Source: DATIXJ01 sp963714795 | GTDB taxonomy: Bacteria; Bacteroidota; Ignavibacteria; UBA10030; SZUA-254 | NCBI GenBank assembly: GCA_963714795.1 | Contig: CAVQPS010000006.1 | Span: 496,001 to 560,000, forward strand | DNA length: 64,000 nucleotides | Direction of reading: 5' to 3' | Shown here: one piece after another, positions 8,535 to 17,303 of the stretch | Layout of the letters: every line of letters starts with the position of its first letter | Numbering within the stretch: position 1 is the first letter of the stretch | Notes under the pieces: generated by a model | The model's input: only the letters and a program-made list of their open reading frames with translations | Databases searched by the model: none | Told to the model about the DNA's origin: nothing | Program-made: the position numbers and the translations under genes

Positions 8535-8885
8535 ATGTTCTGGATTCTGATGGTTATTGAAATTTTTGTTTCTATTTTACTGATGATTGTCGTTTTGATG
8601 CAATCCAGCAAAGGTGGGGGATTGGCTGGAACCTTAGGCGGAAGTTCCATGGGAACAATGTTCGGCGTACGCCGCACTTCGGATTTTTTGAGCCAAATGA
8701 CGATTTACCTTTCTGCTATGTTTATCGTTTTGTGTTTGGTCATCAATATATTCTTCCTGCCGGGAAAGTCGTCGTCGACTGAAAGTATTATTCAAAAAGG
8801 CGGGGCACCGACGAGTGCTCCGCAACCGGTTCCTCCGACCAGTTTGCCAGCAACAACTCCGGCACAGACAACACCGGGAAAGTAA
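8535..8885 (+). CDS. secG: Preprotein translocase subunit SecG
   Basis: A 116-residue inner-membrane protein of the SecYEG channel. It has the family's two membrane helices (about residues 2-20 and 52-73) and the conserved cytoplasmic linker: VLMQSSKGGGLAGTLGG and then MGTMFGVRRTSDFLSQMT. The C-terminal tail is low-complexity Pro, Thr and Ser, common in SecG. It is preceded by its own promoter at 8468-8498 and followed 33 bp later by tRNA-Lys, with no terminator visible between them, so read-through into the tRNA is possible. Confidence 0.94.
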   Translation: MFWILMVIEIFVSILLMIVVLMQSSKGGGLAGTLGGSSMGTMFGVRRTSDFLSQMTIYLSAMFIVLCLVINIFFLPGKSSSTESIIQKGGAPTSAPQPVPPTSLPATTPAQTTPGK

Positions 8886-8918
8886 TTTCCCTGTTTTGTT
8901 ATAACGGGTTTATCCGTT

Positions 8919-8991
<73 letters not shown>

Positions 8992-9029
8992 CGATCTCAA
9001 TTTTTTTTCCTAAGTTCGTATTCCTGCTA

Positions 9030-9060
9030 TTGCAACTCGTTGTAAAAATCGCTACATTCA
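9030..9060 (+). promoter_or_regulatory. Promoter of tRNA-Ser
   Basis: TTG at 9030-9032, 20 nt, TACATTCA at 9053-9060, 23 nt before the mature tRNA 5' end. Confidence 0.55.
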
Positions 9061-9083
9061 GAACGTATTTAAGCTAAACTTCC

Positions 9084-9173
9084 GGAGAGGTGGGTGAGTG
9101 GCTTAAACCAACGGTTTGCTAAACCGTCGTATGGGGTCAACCTGTACCGAGAGTTCAAATCTCTCCCTCTCCG
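9084..9173 (+). tRNA. tRNA-Ser (anticodon GCT)
   Basis: 90-nt class II tRNA: acceptor GGAGAGG/CCTCTCC, anticodon stem ACGGT/ACCGT with loop TTGCTAA (GCU, reads AGC/AGU), a long variable arm typical of tRNA-Ser, and T-arm with GTTCAAATC. Discriminator G; no CCA is encoded. Confidence 0.95.
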
Positions 9174-9229
9174 CTTCGCTTCAATCGTCGAGTAATGTGT
9201 TACAAATTTTGCAAGCCTCAACAATTCTA

Positions 9230-12200
9230 CTACCGCTTGTCGAGCACACGACGTATTGCACGAAGGACTTCGTTCGGATTGTACGGTTTCGGAATAAACT
9301 CCTTCACTCCCGACTTCAAGATTTTGGACTTCTCTCCAGGTTCGATAAATCCGCTGGCAAGAATAAACAAAATGTCGGGCTGTTGCAGCTTCAGGGTTCT
9401 GTACAGTTCATCACCGCTAACTTTCGGTAATCCCAGATCGGAAATCACCAGCCGTATTTCACTCTGATGTTGGTTAAAGATCGTTCTTGCATCGTTGCCA
9501 TCTGCTGCCGAGAGTACCTTATACCCTTTTGATTCGAGAAATTGAGTCATCATTTCCCGCAACATTTCTTCGTCTTCAACTATGAGTATGGTCTCATCTC
9601 CGCCAGGAATTTTTCCATTTGTGTCTACTTCAAACTGTCTAATCTCTTCAGTCTTGGTGCCAACGGGGAAATAACATGTGAATATTGTTCCTTTGCCAAG
9701 CTTGCTCTGAACCGAAACAAATCCGCCATGGCTTTCCATAATCCCATAAACTAACGAAAGGCCTAACCCCGTTCCCTTGGCTTTCTCTTTTGTAGTAAAA
9801 AACGGCTCAAAGATTCGTCTTTGAGTCTCTTCATCGATTCCCACACCACTATCAGCCACTTTGAGAAGAAGGTATTCAGCCGCCCCAGCTTTTGGAAAAC
9901 TTAAACACACTACTTCTCCCGATTCGCGACACGTTGTGATTCTGAGTGTCCCGCCATTTGGCATCGCATCGCGGGCATTCACACAAAGATTCAATAATAC
10001 TTGATGAACTTGAGTACTGTCGGCTTTAATCAATGGTAGGTCATTATCAAGATGTAAGGAATATGTGATCGACTTTGGAAATGTTTCATGCAAGAGTATA
10101 CCAACCTCGTTGACGCTATCATTGAGTAAAATGGTTTCAAACAAAACATCGGTTTTCCGTGCAAAGGTCAGCATTTGTTTCACCAGGCTGGCGCCTCTCT
10201 GACTCGCACAAATAATGGCACCGATACCTTTTTTAAAGATTGGGATATTCGTAGGATGTTTTTCAATCAATGTTGCATATCCCATGATGATACCGAGAAT
10301 ATTATTGAAGTCATGAGAAATGCCGCTGGCAAGCGTGCCGAGACTTTCAAGCTTCTGGGCTTGTAGAAGTTGTGATTGAAGACTCTTCTTGTTTTCTTCT
10401 TCCCGTTTACGCGTTGTAATATTACGACCGGTGCCGAGAAGTCCGATGATCTTGCCGTCTCTCTTCTGCGGGGAAACGAGAAATTCACCGGAGATAAAAG
10501 AACCATCTTTTATTCTAACGCGGGCTTCGAACAACCATGGTGTCTCACCACCAAGAACGCGCGTGAATATATCAAGAACAAGCGGAATATCATCCGGATG
10601 GATAAGGATCGTAAACGATTTGCCGATCCAATCGTCGACGGACCATCCGGTAATCTCCTCAAACGCCGTATTGAGTGTGGTGAAAAATCCAAGAGGCGAG
10701 ATTGTAAATATGGCATCACGCATATTTTCCAGAATATTGCGCAAGCGTTCTTCCGAAATCAGTAAATTGTTTCGATCAGTTTGGCGAGAAGTGATATCCG
10801 TGTACAATCCAAGTATGCCAATGATACCTCCGGAAGAATCCCGCATAGGTACCTTATTCGTAAGAAGACAGATAGTGTCGCCTGCGGGAGTGGTCTGGAT
10901 TTCTTCGACGTTAAGTCTGGAAACACCGCTGTCGATAACTTGGCGGTCAATGGCGCGATATGATTCCGCCTGATCACGCCAAACCATCGCGTAATCATCT
11001 TTTCCGACAATGTTGTCCTGATTGGTAAATCCAGCGTCGTGGGCAAAATCCTTATTACAGCCCAAGTACACCAAATTCGTGTCCTTCCAGAATATGGAAG
11101 CGGGAGCTGTACTAAGAATCCCTTCGATGAACAAACGTGATGATTGTAGCGATTCTTCCGCGATCTTGTATTTACTTATATCAATCAAATTAACAAGATA
11201 AAACTGCGGAATATTTTTGTCATCCCTCATCAATGATATTGAAACGAAACAGTAAACTATTTTTTCATTCTTGGATAAATAACGTTTTTCGAACGATATT
11301 TTTTCAATATTGCCATCTTGCAACTGTCTTATTTGATTCAAACCTATTAATTTATCGTCAGGGTGGGTGATATCTGTGAAAGTGAGTTTCTGCAATTCAC
11401 TTTCTCCATAACCAGTAATATCTTCAAAAGTTTTATTAACTCGCTGAAATTTATGATCCATTCCTACCATGCAAACACCTGCAGCAGAATATTCAAATGA
11501 ATGTCGGAAATGTTCTTCACTTATAAGAAGAGCTTCATGGGATTTTTTTCGTTCTGTAATGTCTCTGATATTACATTGGATTACATTTCGGCCGTGTACT
11601 TCATAGATATTACTGAAAAATTCCACCCACATGGGTCGTCCATCTTTGGTTTCGAGCGACAAATTCTCATAACGAACATATTTTTCCTGCTGAAGTTTAT
11701 TAAAAGCTTCTTTGTTGGCAACGATATCTTTGAACAAGCCAATTTCCCATAGTTCCTTATTTTGAAAATACGTAAATGGATAGCCGAGTTTATCAGCAAG
11801 AAACGGGTTGATATCTTCGATCCTGCCGGTATTGGCATCCAGAATAATGATACCGTCTTTTGCGGTCTCAAAAAGGCGGCGATAGCGTGCTTCCGACTGG
11901 AACAAATTTTCTTCATTTTTTTTGCGTTGGGTGATATCCCGTTGAATTGCCATAAAACCGGTGATACTGTTATGTTCATCAAGAATCGGGCTGACTGAAG
12001 TCTCAATATCGACCAATTCTCCATTTTTCCTTTTGTTCACGATTTCGGCTCGTAATTCTTTCTTGCTTGAAAGAGTTCCCCAGAACCACTTGTAGTCTTG
12101 TTCGTTCAGCTGGGTGCTCTTTAAAATACGCGGTGTAACTTTGCCGATGATATCTTCAGCGGTGTGACCGTACAGCGTGGTAAAGGCAGGGTTCACAAAT

Positions 12201-12601
12201 GTAAAAATACCGTTCGGATCTGTCATAAAAATTACATCCGTGACAGATCCAACAGCCTGGTTGAGCTCTACTAATGATTGGTCTAACTTTATGCGATGGT
12301 AATTATTGCGTTTGATTTCGGCCAAACGCCGAAAACTAAACCAGACTAACCCCATCATGAGCAAGAACAGCCCAAGATATAGTTCATCGAACACGAAAAC
12401 ATTATGTTGTATGATCCAGAGGAAGGGGGCATGGAGAAGATTGAAATACCACGTCAGTCCGAAAACCAAAGCGCTAAACAGTAAAATGATAGACAAGTCA
12501 CGCCAAGCAATGAACTTCTGTTCCGTCAATTCTTCTTCTGGTGTTTGCTTACGAAGTGATGACGCTGGACTTGGGTTGTGATATTGTTCGTTGCATTTCA
12601 T
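9230..12601 (-). CDS. Hybrid sensor histidine kinase with five PAS domains and a C-terminal receiver
   Basis: A 1123-residue membrane-bound signalling protein. Two N-terminal membrane helices (about 33-55 and 68-95) are followed by five PAS domains between about 105 and 740, most ending in a PAC-type DIT.RK motif. One of them lies at FRHSFEYSAAGVCMVGMDHK. Then comes HisKA with the phospho-accepting His in SGISHDFNNILG (about 763), an HATPase domain with the N box (NLCVNARDAMPNGG), G1 (DSGVGI) and G2 (GTGLGL), and a receiver domain from about 1000. The receiver has the acidic pair in IVEDEE, the phospho-acceptor Asp in VISDLGLP (about 1054) and Lys in FIPKPY. There is no DNA-binding output, so the phosphate must pass to another protein. 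Ligands are unknown. AGAGGTGAGTA precedes the ATG. The gene is convergent with tRNA-Ser and has no adjacent partner regulator. Confidence 0.95.
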   Translation of the reverse strand: MKCNEQYHNPSPASSLRKQTPEEELTEQKFIAWRDLSIILLFSALVFGLTWYFNLLHAPFLWIIQHNVFVFDELYLGLFLLMMGLVWFSFRRLAEIKRNNYHRIKLDQSLVELNQAVGSVTDVIFMTDPNGIFTFVNPAFTTLYGHTAEDIIGKVTPRILKSTQLNEQDYKWFWGTLSSKKELRAEIVNKRKNGELVDIETSVSPILDEHNSITGFMAIQRDITQRKKNEENLFQSEARYRRLFETAKDGIIILDANTGRIEDINPFLADKLGYPFTYFQNKELWEIGLFKDIVANKEAFNKLQQEKYVRYENLSLETKDGRPMWVEFFSNIYEVHGRNVIQCNIRDITERKKSHEALLISEEHFRHSFEYSAAGVCMVGMDHKFQRVNKTFEDITGYGESELQKLTFTDITHPDDKLIGLNQIRQLQDGNIEKISFEKRYLSKNEKIVYCFVSISLMRDDKNIPQFYLVNLIDISKYKIAEESLQSSRLFIEGILSTAPASIFWKDTNLVYLGCNKDFAHDAGFTNQDNIVGKDDYAMVWRDQAESYRAIDRQVIDSGVSRLNVEEIQTTPAGDTICLLTNKVPMRDSSGGIIGILGLYTDITSRQTDRNNLLISEERLRNILENMRDAIFTISPLGFFTTLNTAFEEITGWSVDDWIGKSFTILIHPDDIPLVLDIFTRVLGGETPWLFEARVRIKDGSFISGEFLVSPQKRDGKIIGLLGTGRNITTRKREEENKKSLQSQLLQAQKLESLGTLASGISHDFNNILGIIMGYATLIEKHPTNIPIFKKGIGAIICASQRGASLVKQMLTFARKTDVLFETILLNDSVNEVGILLHETFPKSITYSLHLDNDLPLIKADSTQVHQVLLNLCVNARDAMPNGGTLRITTCRESGEVVCLSFPKAGAAEYLLLKVADSGVGIDEETQRRIFEPFFTTKEKAKGTGLGLSLVYGIMESHGGFVSVQSKLGKGTIFTCYFPVGTKTEEIRQFEVDTNGKIPGGDETILIVEDEEMLREMMTQFLESKGYKVLSAADGNDARTIFNQHQSEIRLVISDLGLPKVSGDELYRTLKLQQPDILFILASGFIEPGEKSKILKSGVKEFIPKPYNPNEVLRAIRRVLDKR

Positions 12602-13028
12602 TACTCACCTCTATGAGTGTATGATTGCACTATGATACTCAATCAGGTACAAAAACAGTTTGGAGATTGGTAAGCCACTTCCCCAAAATGATCTGTACAT
12701 GACGATTTGAAACCAAGCCACTCCCTGTGACTTGACCTCAATAGTCCACAACCCCCATAAGAAAGATAAGCCAATTCAAGAGGGTAGTAAATCATCCAAA
12801 GGGATGAATGAGTAGTTAATTCCCTAGAAACGAGAAACTATTTGGCGAATTATGAAGAAATATTGGTGATATCATGAAAACTGTACAAAATTTGAGGGTG
12901 ACGAACACTTCAGGAAGGTCTTTAAGTGCTACAGAAACAGCCTAAACGCGGCTGCTGTGGTTCAATGATGGTTCTTGTCTTAGACTAGGTCAAACACATA
13001 AGGCTCATGTCCGGAGTTATGATGAAGT

Positions 13029-13163
13029 GGCGATATTAGTAAATGAGAAGCAGGAAACAGGAGTGTGGAATTTAAGGCCAATAATTTTCCAAGCGGATTG
13101 TACTTCTACAAAATATCGGCTGGAAACTTTATCGATATGAAGAAGATGATTCTCTTGAAATAG
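13029..13163 (+). pseudogene. Decayed C-terminal end of a T9SS cargo gene
   Basis: Two pieces in different frames reconstruct the end of a T9SS type A sorting domain. One reads VAILVNEKQETG from about 13027. The other, ending in the TAG at 13161-13163, reads VEFKANNFPSGLYFYKISAG and then KKMILLK. An intact domain would begin with YPNPFNP, but that part is gone, and a frameshift lies around 13060. It is followed by the same kind of terminator as the intact cargo genes in the window. It is most likely the remnant of a deleted gene. Confidence 0.8.
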
Positions 13164-13206
13164 AACTACTAGCTACATCCTCACGAGTAACTGTAGTTAA
13201 TCAAGG

Positions 13207-13234
13207 CCCTGACCGAAAACGGTTGGGGTTTTTT
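13207..13234 (+). terminator. Intrinsic terminator behind the decayed cargo gene
   Basis: CCCTGACCG (13207-13215) pairs with CGGTTGGGG (13220-13228) around an AAAA loop, followed by six T. It is one of five similar hairpins in the window placed after secreted-protein genes. Confidence 0.8.
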
Positions 13235-13253
13235 GTCTCTAGGTTGGCTAAAC

Positions 13254-13284
13254 TTGATATTGACAAACTAAATGATTACAATCA
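13254..13284 (+). promoter_or_regulatory. Promoter of the broken YadA-head-like gene
   Basis: TTG at 13254-13256, 20 nt, TACAATCA at 13277-13284. The leader to the ATG at 13384 is about 95 nt and contains the pyrimidine-rich motif CTTTTCTCGTTCTTTCA shared with another cargo gene. Confidence 0.5.
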
Positions 13285-13383
13285 CGCATCACTTCTCACC
13301 CTCATTTCCTTTTCTCGTTCTTTCAACACAAGTTTTTTTTAGTTCTTTCCAAGTCCTTCATTCATTCGTTAAGGAGATTTACT

Positions 13384-14790
13384 ATGAAACACATTTTCTT
13401 CTATGTTGCCTTGATATCGCTGGTTCTGTGTACGATCACCTTTGCCCAAGTACAACAGAACCCCAGCGCTGGTGGTTCAACAGTGGGCCCCCAGACTTTT
13501 CCATTGCCCGGCAGTATTTCACAACCACGAAATGTACATTTCGTTTCACCGACCGTTGTACCGTATAAATTCTCTTACCAGGGACTTCTGCTCACCAATT
13601 CGGGCGCGCCGGTAACCGATGGGATATACTCATTAGTATTCAAGATTTTCGGTGGCCTCACAGGTGGATGCAGCGCTCTGGACAGAAACGCAATCTTCCG
13701 TACAGGTTCAGAAAGGGACGTTCAGTGTTGTACTTGGTTCGGTTACACCAATTACATCTGTGCCCCAGACCGGTTCTCTTTACATTGAAGTGACGGCAAG
13801 TTCCGGTCCGAGCATCAGCTCGGCACGAACTTTTGCTCCGCGCACTCAGGTAGTAAGTGTACCGTATGCACTTATTGCTGATACTGCAAATTACGTCCGA
13901 CCGGGTGGAAGCGGTAACTTCGGCGACTATAACGGCAATCCCGGAGCCGACGCGTTCGTCGCAGGTTATCGTGACAGCGCTACTAGCAATTATTCAACGG
14001 TTACTGGAGGTAATTACAATATTGCAAGTGGCCAGAGTTCGGTCATCAGTGGCGGATTCAATAATAATGCAACTGGACCGAACGCCTTTATAGGCGCCGG
14101 TGGAAGTAATAATGCAACCGGTTTAGCTGCGACCATCAGTGGTGGAGCAGGGAATAGTGCAAGAGGTGTTTTCTCAACCGTTGGCGGCGGAGGTGGAAAT
14201 TCATTCTCCGATAGCAATTCCGCAATCGGAAATTACTCAACCATCCCGGGTGGGCGTAAAAACATTGCGTTGCAGGGGATTATTCCTTGGCAGCGGGTTG
14301 GGGAGCCCAAGCCGTTAACAACGGAACGTTTGTCTGGGCAGATTCAACCGGCGGCGCAAGCTTTAAATCAGCTGTCGAAAATTCATTCATCGTCCGCGCA
14401 TCAGGCGGTGTGGGTATCGATACGAACAGTCCGGGACATACTCTCGAGGTCAACGGTGATATTAACCTGACAGGCGGACTTACGAAGAGTTACTCTGGCA
14501 CACTTGCCCATGTGGCCCCCTTCGCGTTTGGCAATATCTCTCTGGCCGGAGCGATTTACTCGGGAACAGGGAACTTCACTTGCTCCTGGAATACTTCGGA
14601 ATATCTCATCGCCATCACCGGTGTCACCTATTTTTATTCTACCTATACGACTGTTGTTACCATCAATGACATTAATACACCTCTTGTAGCAACGACCAAT
14701 AGTATTGGCGGAAATTTGATCGTCAAAATCTATAACCTCTCCGGTAATCCGGTGCAGGCTCCGTTCGAATTCGTGATCTACCATCAATAG
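13384..14790 (+). pseudogene. Secreted YadA-head-like repeat protein broken by two compensating frameshifts
   Basis: Three overlapping open frames join into one protein of about 468 residues. Piece 1 (from 13384) has a signal peptide (MKHIFFYVALISLVLCTITF) and then PYKFSYQGLLLTNSGAPVTD. Piece 2 (from about 13650) has ALWTETQSSVQVQKGTFSVV and about eight YadA-head-like repeats of the type STVTGGNYNIASG. Piece 3 (from about 14275) has SLAAGWGAQAVNNGTFVWAD, the GVGIDTNSPGHTLEVNGDI motif and a beta-rich C-terminus. The first shift (+1) is near 13645-13652. The second (-1) is at a GGGG run around 14273-14276. They restore the original frame, so a base-calling or assembly cause is possible. No T9SS end is present. 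Head proteins of this type are surface-exposed; the role here is unknown. The next gene starts 27 bp downstream. Confidence 0.8.
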
Positions 14791-14817
14791 GTGGGAACCA
14801 TAATGGAGATACTCAAT

Positions 14818-16239
14818 ATGAAAACCAAATATATTATCTTGATGATTGCATCGGTCACTATGTTCAATCCCGCTTTGGGCCAGATTCATCCATGGAAGGT
14901 GATAGACCCGGGTGGTGGACAATCCGCCTCTGCAAACGGTTTCAAACTTTACAGCGTTGTCGGACAGTTCGCGGCAGGAACATCGGCCGTGCCATCCGAT
15001 AGCTTCGCAATCGAAAGTGGGTACATCCCCGGGTTGAGGAATTTCTCGGGCGTTGCTACAACTCTCGGTATTTCTTACGCAACCGGATGGGATCTCCTCT
15101 CCATTCCCTGTGCGGTTGCTGATTCACACAAGACGGTACTTTTTCCAACGGCGATTTCCTATGCATTTTCGTATGAGGGAAGCTATGTGCGGGATTCACT
15201 CCTCCGAAACGGTTTCGGTTATTGGTTGAAGTTCAACGGACCAATCACCGTACCGTATACAGGAACAACGTTTCAACAAGAATCATTGTTGGTGGCAACC
15301 GGATGGAATATGATCGGTACACCATCATATCCCGTTCTTCTCTCTGATATTAGTGAGATAGGTACAACGGTAGTATCCAAATATTTTGGATACTCCTCTT
15401 CGTACCGTATAGTAGACACTCTTATGCCAGGATTCGGATATTGGGTGAAAGTAAACCAGCCAGGAAAACTATTGATGAATGCCGGGTCTTTATTGTTGGA
15501 ACCGGAAAACCATCCGTTAGCCGCCTCCTATGCTTCGGCTTTGCCGAATCATTCATTGGCCGGAGTGAAAAACCAAGATGGTATCGGATTTGTGAGTTTC
15601 CTTGATGCTCGCGGGACAGAAGAAGTATTGTACTTTTCGAACTCACGAACAGATATAAATCCCGAACTCTATGATCTTCCGCCTGTACCGCCTTCCGGTC
15701 CGGACATCAGATATGCAACAAATAGAATGTTTGAAATTACTGCGAAAGGAATGGAACGAGAGATAGGTATAATGCTCTCTTCTGCCATTTATCCCGTAAC
15801 GATCACGTGGAATCTCGGAAAACCGTCAGCAACGGCAGCTATGATAATTGATGGGAAAGAATCGAATATGAAAGACGGAGGGGAGATCACACTACAGAAG
15901 GAAGGATCGCAAATTGCATTGAGGTTGTTGTCGGAAGGAAACCCTGAATTACCGAAAACCTTTGCACTGTATCAGAATTATCCGAACCCGTTTAATCCAT
16001 CTACGACTATTAAATATGACCTTCCCACGGATGCGCGGGTGACAATAACAATTTACAATTCCATCGGTCAGGAGATGGCAAAAGTAAAAAATGAAGTAGA
16101 GACTGCCGGATACAAAGAAGCAGAATGGAATGCAAGCAATGCTGCATCGGGAGTTTATTTTTACCGAATTGAATCGACAAGTGTGAATGACGCAACAAAG
16201 ATTTTTACGCAAGTGAAAAAAATGGTCTTGATGAAATAG
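14818..16239 (+). CDS. T9SS-sorted secreted protein with a tandem GW-N-L / GYW-K module
   Basis: A 473-residue protein with a signal peptide ending near NPALGQ. ATG at 14818 is chosen because GGAGA lies 7 nt upstream; two in-frame starts lie up to nine codons earlier. After a short region containing GGGQSASANGFKLYSVVGQF (common in Bacteroidota cargo) comes a module of about 135 residues with two halves: GWDLLSIP to GYWLKF and GWNMIG to GYWVKV. The same module occurs in the giant gene at 17304. The end is a full T9SS type A sorting domain: YQNYPNPFNPSTTIKYDLP, NSIGQEMAKV, GVYFYRIES, KKMVLMK. It is thus exported by Sec, passed through the T9SS and anchored or released outside. No enzymatic motif is seen. 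It follows the broken head-repeat gene by 27 bp, probably as one unit. Confidence 0.9.
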   Translation: MKTKYIILMIASVTMFNPALGQIHPWKVIDPGGGQSASANGFKLYSVVGQFAAGTSAVPSDSFAIESGYIPGLRNFSGVATTLGISYATGWDLLSIPCAVADSHKTVLFPTAISYAFSYEGSYVRDSLLRNGFGYWLKFNGPITVPYTGTTFQQESLLVATGWNMIGTPSYPVLLSDISEIGTTVVSKYFGYSSSYRIVDTLMPGFGYWVKVNQPGKLLMNAGSLLLEPENHPLAASYASALPNHSLAGVKNQDGIGFVSFLDARGTEEVLYFSNSRTDINPELYDLPPVPPSGPDIRYATNRMFEITAKGMEREIGIMLSSAIYPVTITWNLGKPSATAAMIIDGKESNMKDGGEITLQKEGSQIALRLLSEGNPELPKTFALYQNYPNPFNPSTTIKYDLPTDARVTITIYNSIGQEMAKVKNEVETAGYKEAEWNASNAASGVYFYRIESTSVNDATKIFTQVKKMVLMK

Positions 16240-16431
16240 AACTACGAGACACGTCATCAATGAGAATGAATTTAAAAAGTTGATAAATCCTGATCATAAA
16301 AAGATACTAAAGTGTCATTGATCGCATAATCAAGGCACATGTCGGTTTGGCACGTACCTTGCTCAAAATATAGCATAGCTGAATTTTCATCTATACCGAT
16401 TGTATCCACAACACTGAAAAGGAGAATTAGC

Positions 16432-16701
16432 ATGTTTAATAATTTCAATTCCGGAACATTCCTGGTCGATGCAGCAATTACAATACTCGGACTGGCAGTC
16501 ATTGTTTCCGTTATCTTCCTCGTTCGCATGGCGCTTAAAGTCGTTCGTGCGCGGAATGCAAAGCAGAATAGTTACGAATTCAATATCGAAGAAGTGGGCA
16601 CAACAATGGCAGACGGCGGAGTTCGTATCGGTGAAGTAACGAGCACCTTCTTCCCGGATGAGGTAGCGGATCCGAGCAACATATTCAGATCTAACAATTG
16701 A
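16432..16701 (+). CDS. Small single-pass membrane protein, unknown
   Basis: An 89-residue protein with one membrane helix at about residues 10-36 (VDAAITILGLAVIVSVIFLV), then a basic stretch (KVVRARNAK) that should be cytoplasmic, and a polar acidic tail. AGGAG lies 8 nt before the ATG, which supports this start over longer in-frame options. The family is not recognised. It sits alone between two cargo genes and is followed by a terminator at 16824-16855. A possible weak promoter (TTGGCA and TATAGC, 16 nt apart) lies at 16347-16374. Confidence 0.7.
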   Translation: MFNNFNSGTFLVDAAITILGLAVIVSVIFLVRMALKVVRARNAKQNSYEFNIEEVGTTMADGGVRIGEVTSTFFPDEVADPSNIFRSNN

Positions 16702-16823
16702 AAATACAAAAAAGGAATATTGATAGAAGTGTAAATATTTATAGCGATTTGAAGCAGAAAATTTCACAATGACGGAAAAGATTGTGTTGATAAGTTAAGC
16801 TCTGTGCTTCAAATGATCTAAAT

Positions 16824-16855
16824 AAAACCCCGACCGGTAACGGTTGGGGTTTTTT
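16824..16855 (+). terminator. Intrinsic terminator
   Basis: AAAACCCCGACCG (16824-16836) pairs with CGGTTGGGGTTTT (16841-16853) around a GTAA loop and runs into T residues. Same family as the hairpins at 13207, 29348 and 35432. Confidence 0.9.
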
Positions 16856-17303
16856 ATGGTATGAAAATGAATGCCATGAGTTAAAGACGTCAATTCGCTT
16901 TTTCAAATTTTGCTGCCACCCGAATAGCTGCCACTATGAGATTGCCCGGGCTCAGCATACGAGATCAGGAAAGTAATTATGTATTTTGAGTACTCTTCTC
17001 TTGACTATCGCCTTAGTAATTGGTAAATTAAGCTCATCATTTCTGTTGAGCATTCTTCCGGTAGATTTTGTCTTAGAAGAATTCGTTATGCATTCACCAA
17101 AGGCAAAAATTTATCCATTCATAACAATCTCGTGATTCCTTCTTAATATGATATTCGCAATCTATTAAGACGGGTGAGAAGAATGCATGCTTGAATTTGA
17201 AATTAACTGCTTCCAAGGAAAATCATTTATTGCTTGAAGAATTATCAGTGTCATTTCACAAATTATTTTTTTGTAAAGAGGATGTGTTGAAAGGAGCTAT
17301 ACA
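16856..17303. other. Non-coding gap and long leader before the giant PLD gene
   Basis: No gene is seen. The promoter at 17001-17031 predicts a leader of about 265 nt before the ATG at 17304; that leader is AT-rich and I see no known riboswitch in it. Confidence 0.5.
17001..17031 (+). promoter_or_regulatory. Promoter of the giant T9SS/PLD gene
   Basis: TTGACT from 17001, with TAAATTAA at 17024-17031, 20 nt after the TTG. Confidence 0.5.

Larger units (their letters stand above)
12602..13253. other. Long gap with decayed T9SS tail and terminator
   Basis: No intact gene lies in this gap. Upstream of 13000 I see nothing recognisable. A decayed T9SS sorting-domain end lies at about 13029-13163 and a terminator at 13207-13234. 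The promoter of the next gene begins at 13254. The gap looks like the graveyard of a deleted secreted-protein gene. Confidence 0.6.

Noticed and set aside
9116..9467. Plus-strand open frames overlapping tRNA-Ser and the histidine kinase end
   Set aside because: They begin inside the tRNA and run antisense to the well-supported receiver domain; no family similarity is seen.
12602..13020. Short translated matches such as a frame around 12900-12970
   Set aside because: No start, no family similarity and no sustained coding signal.
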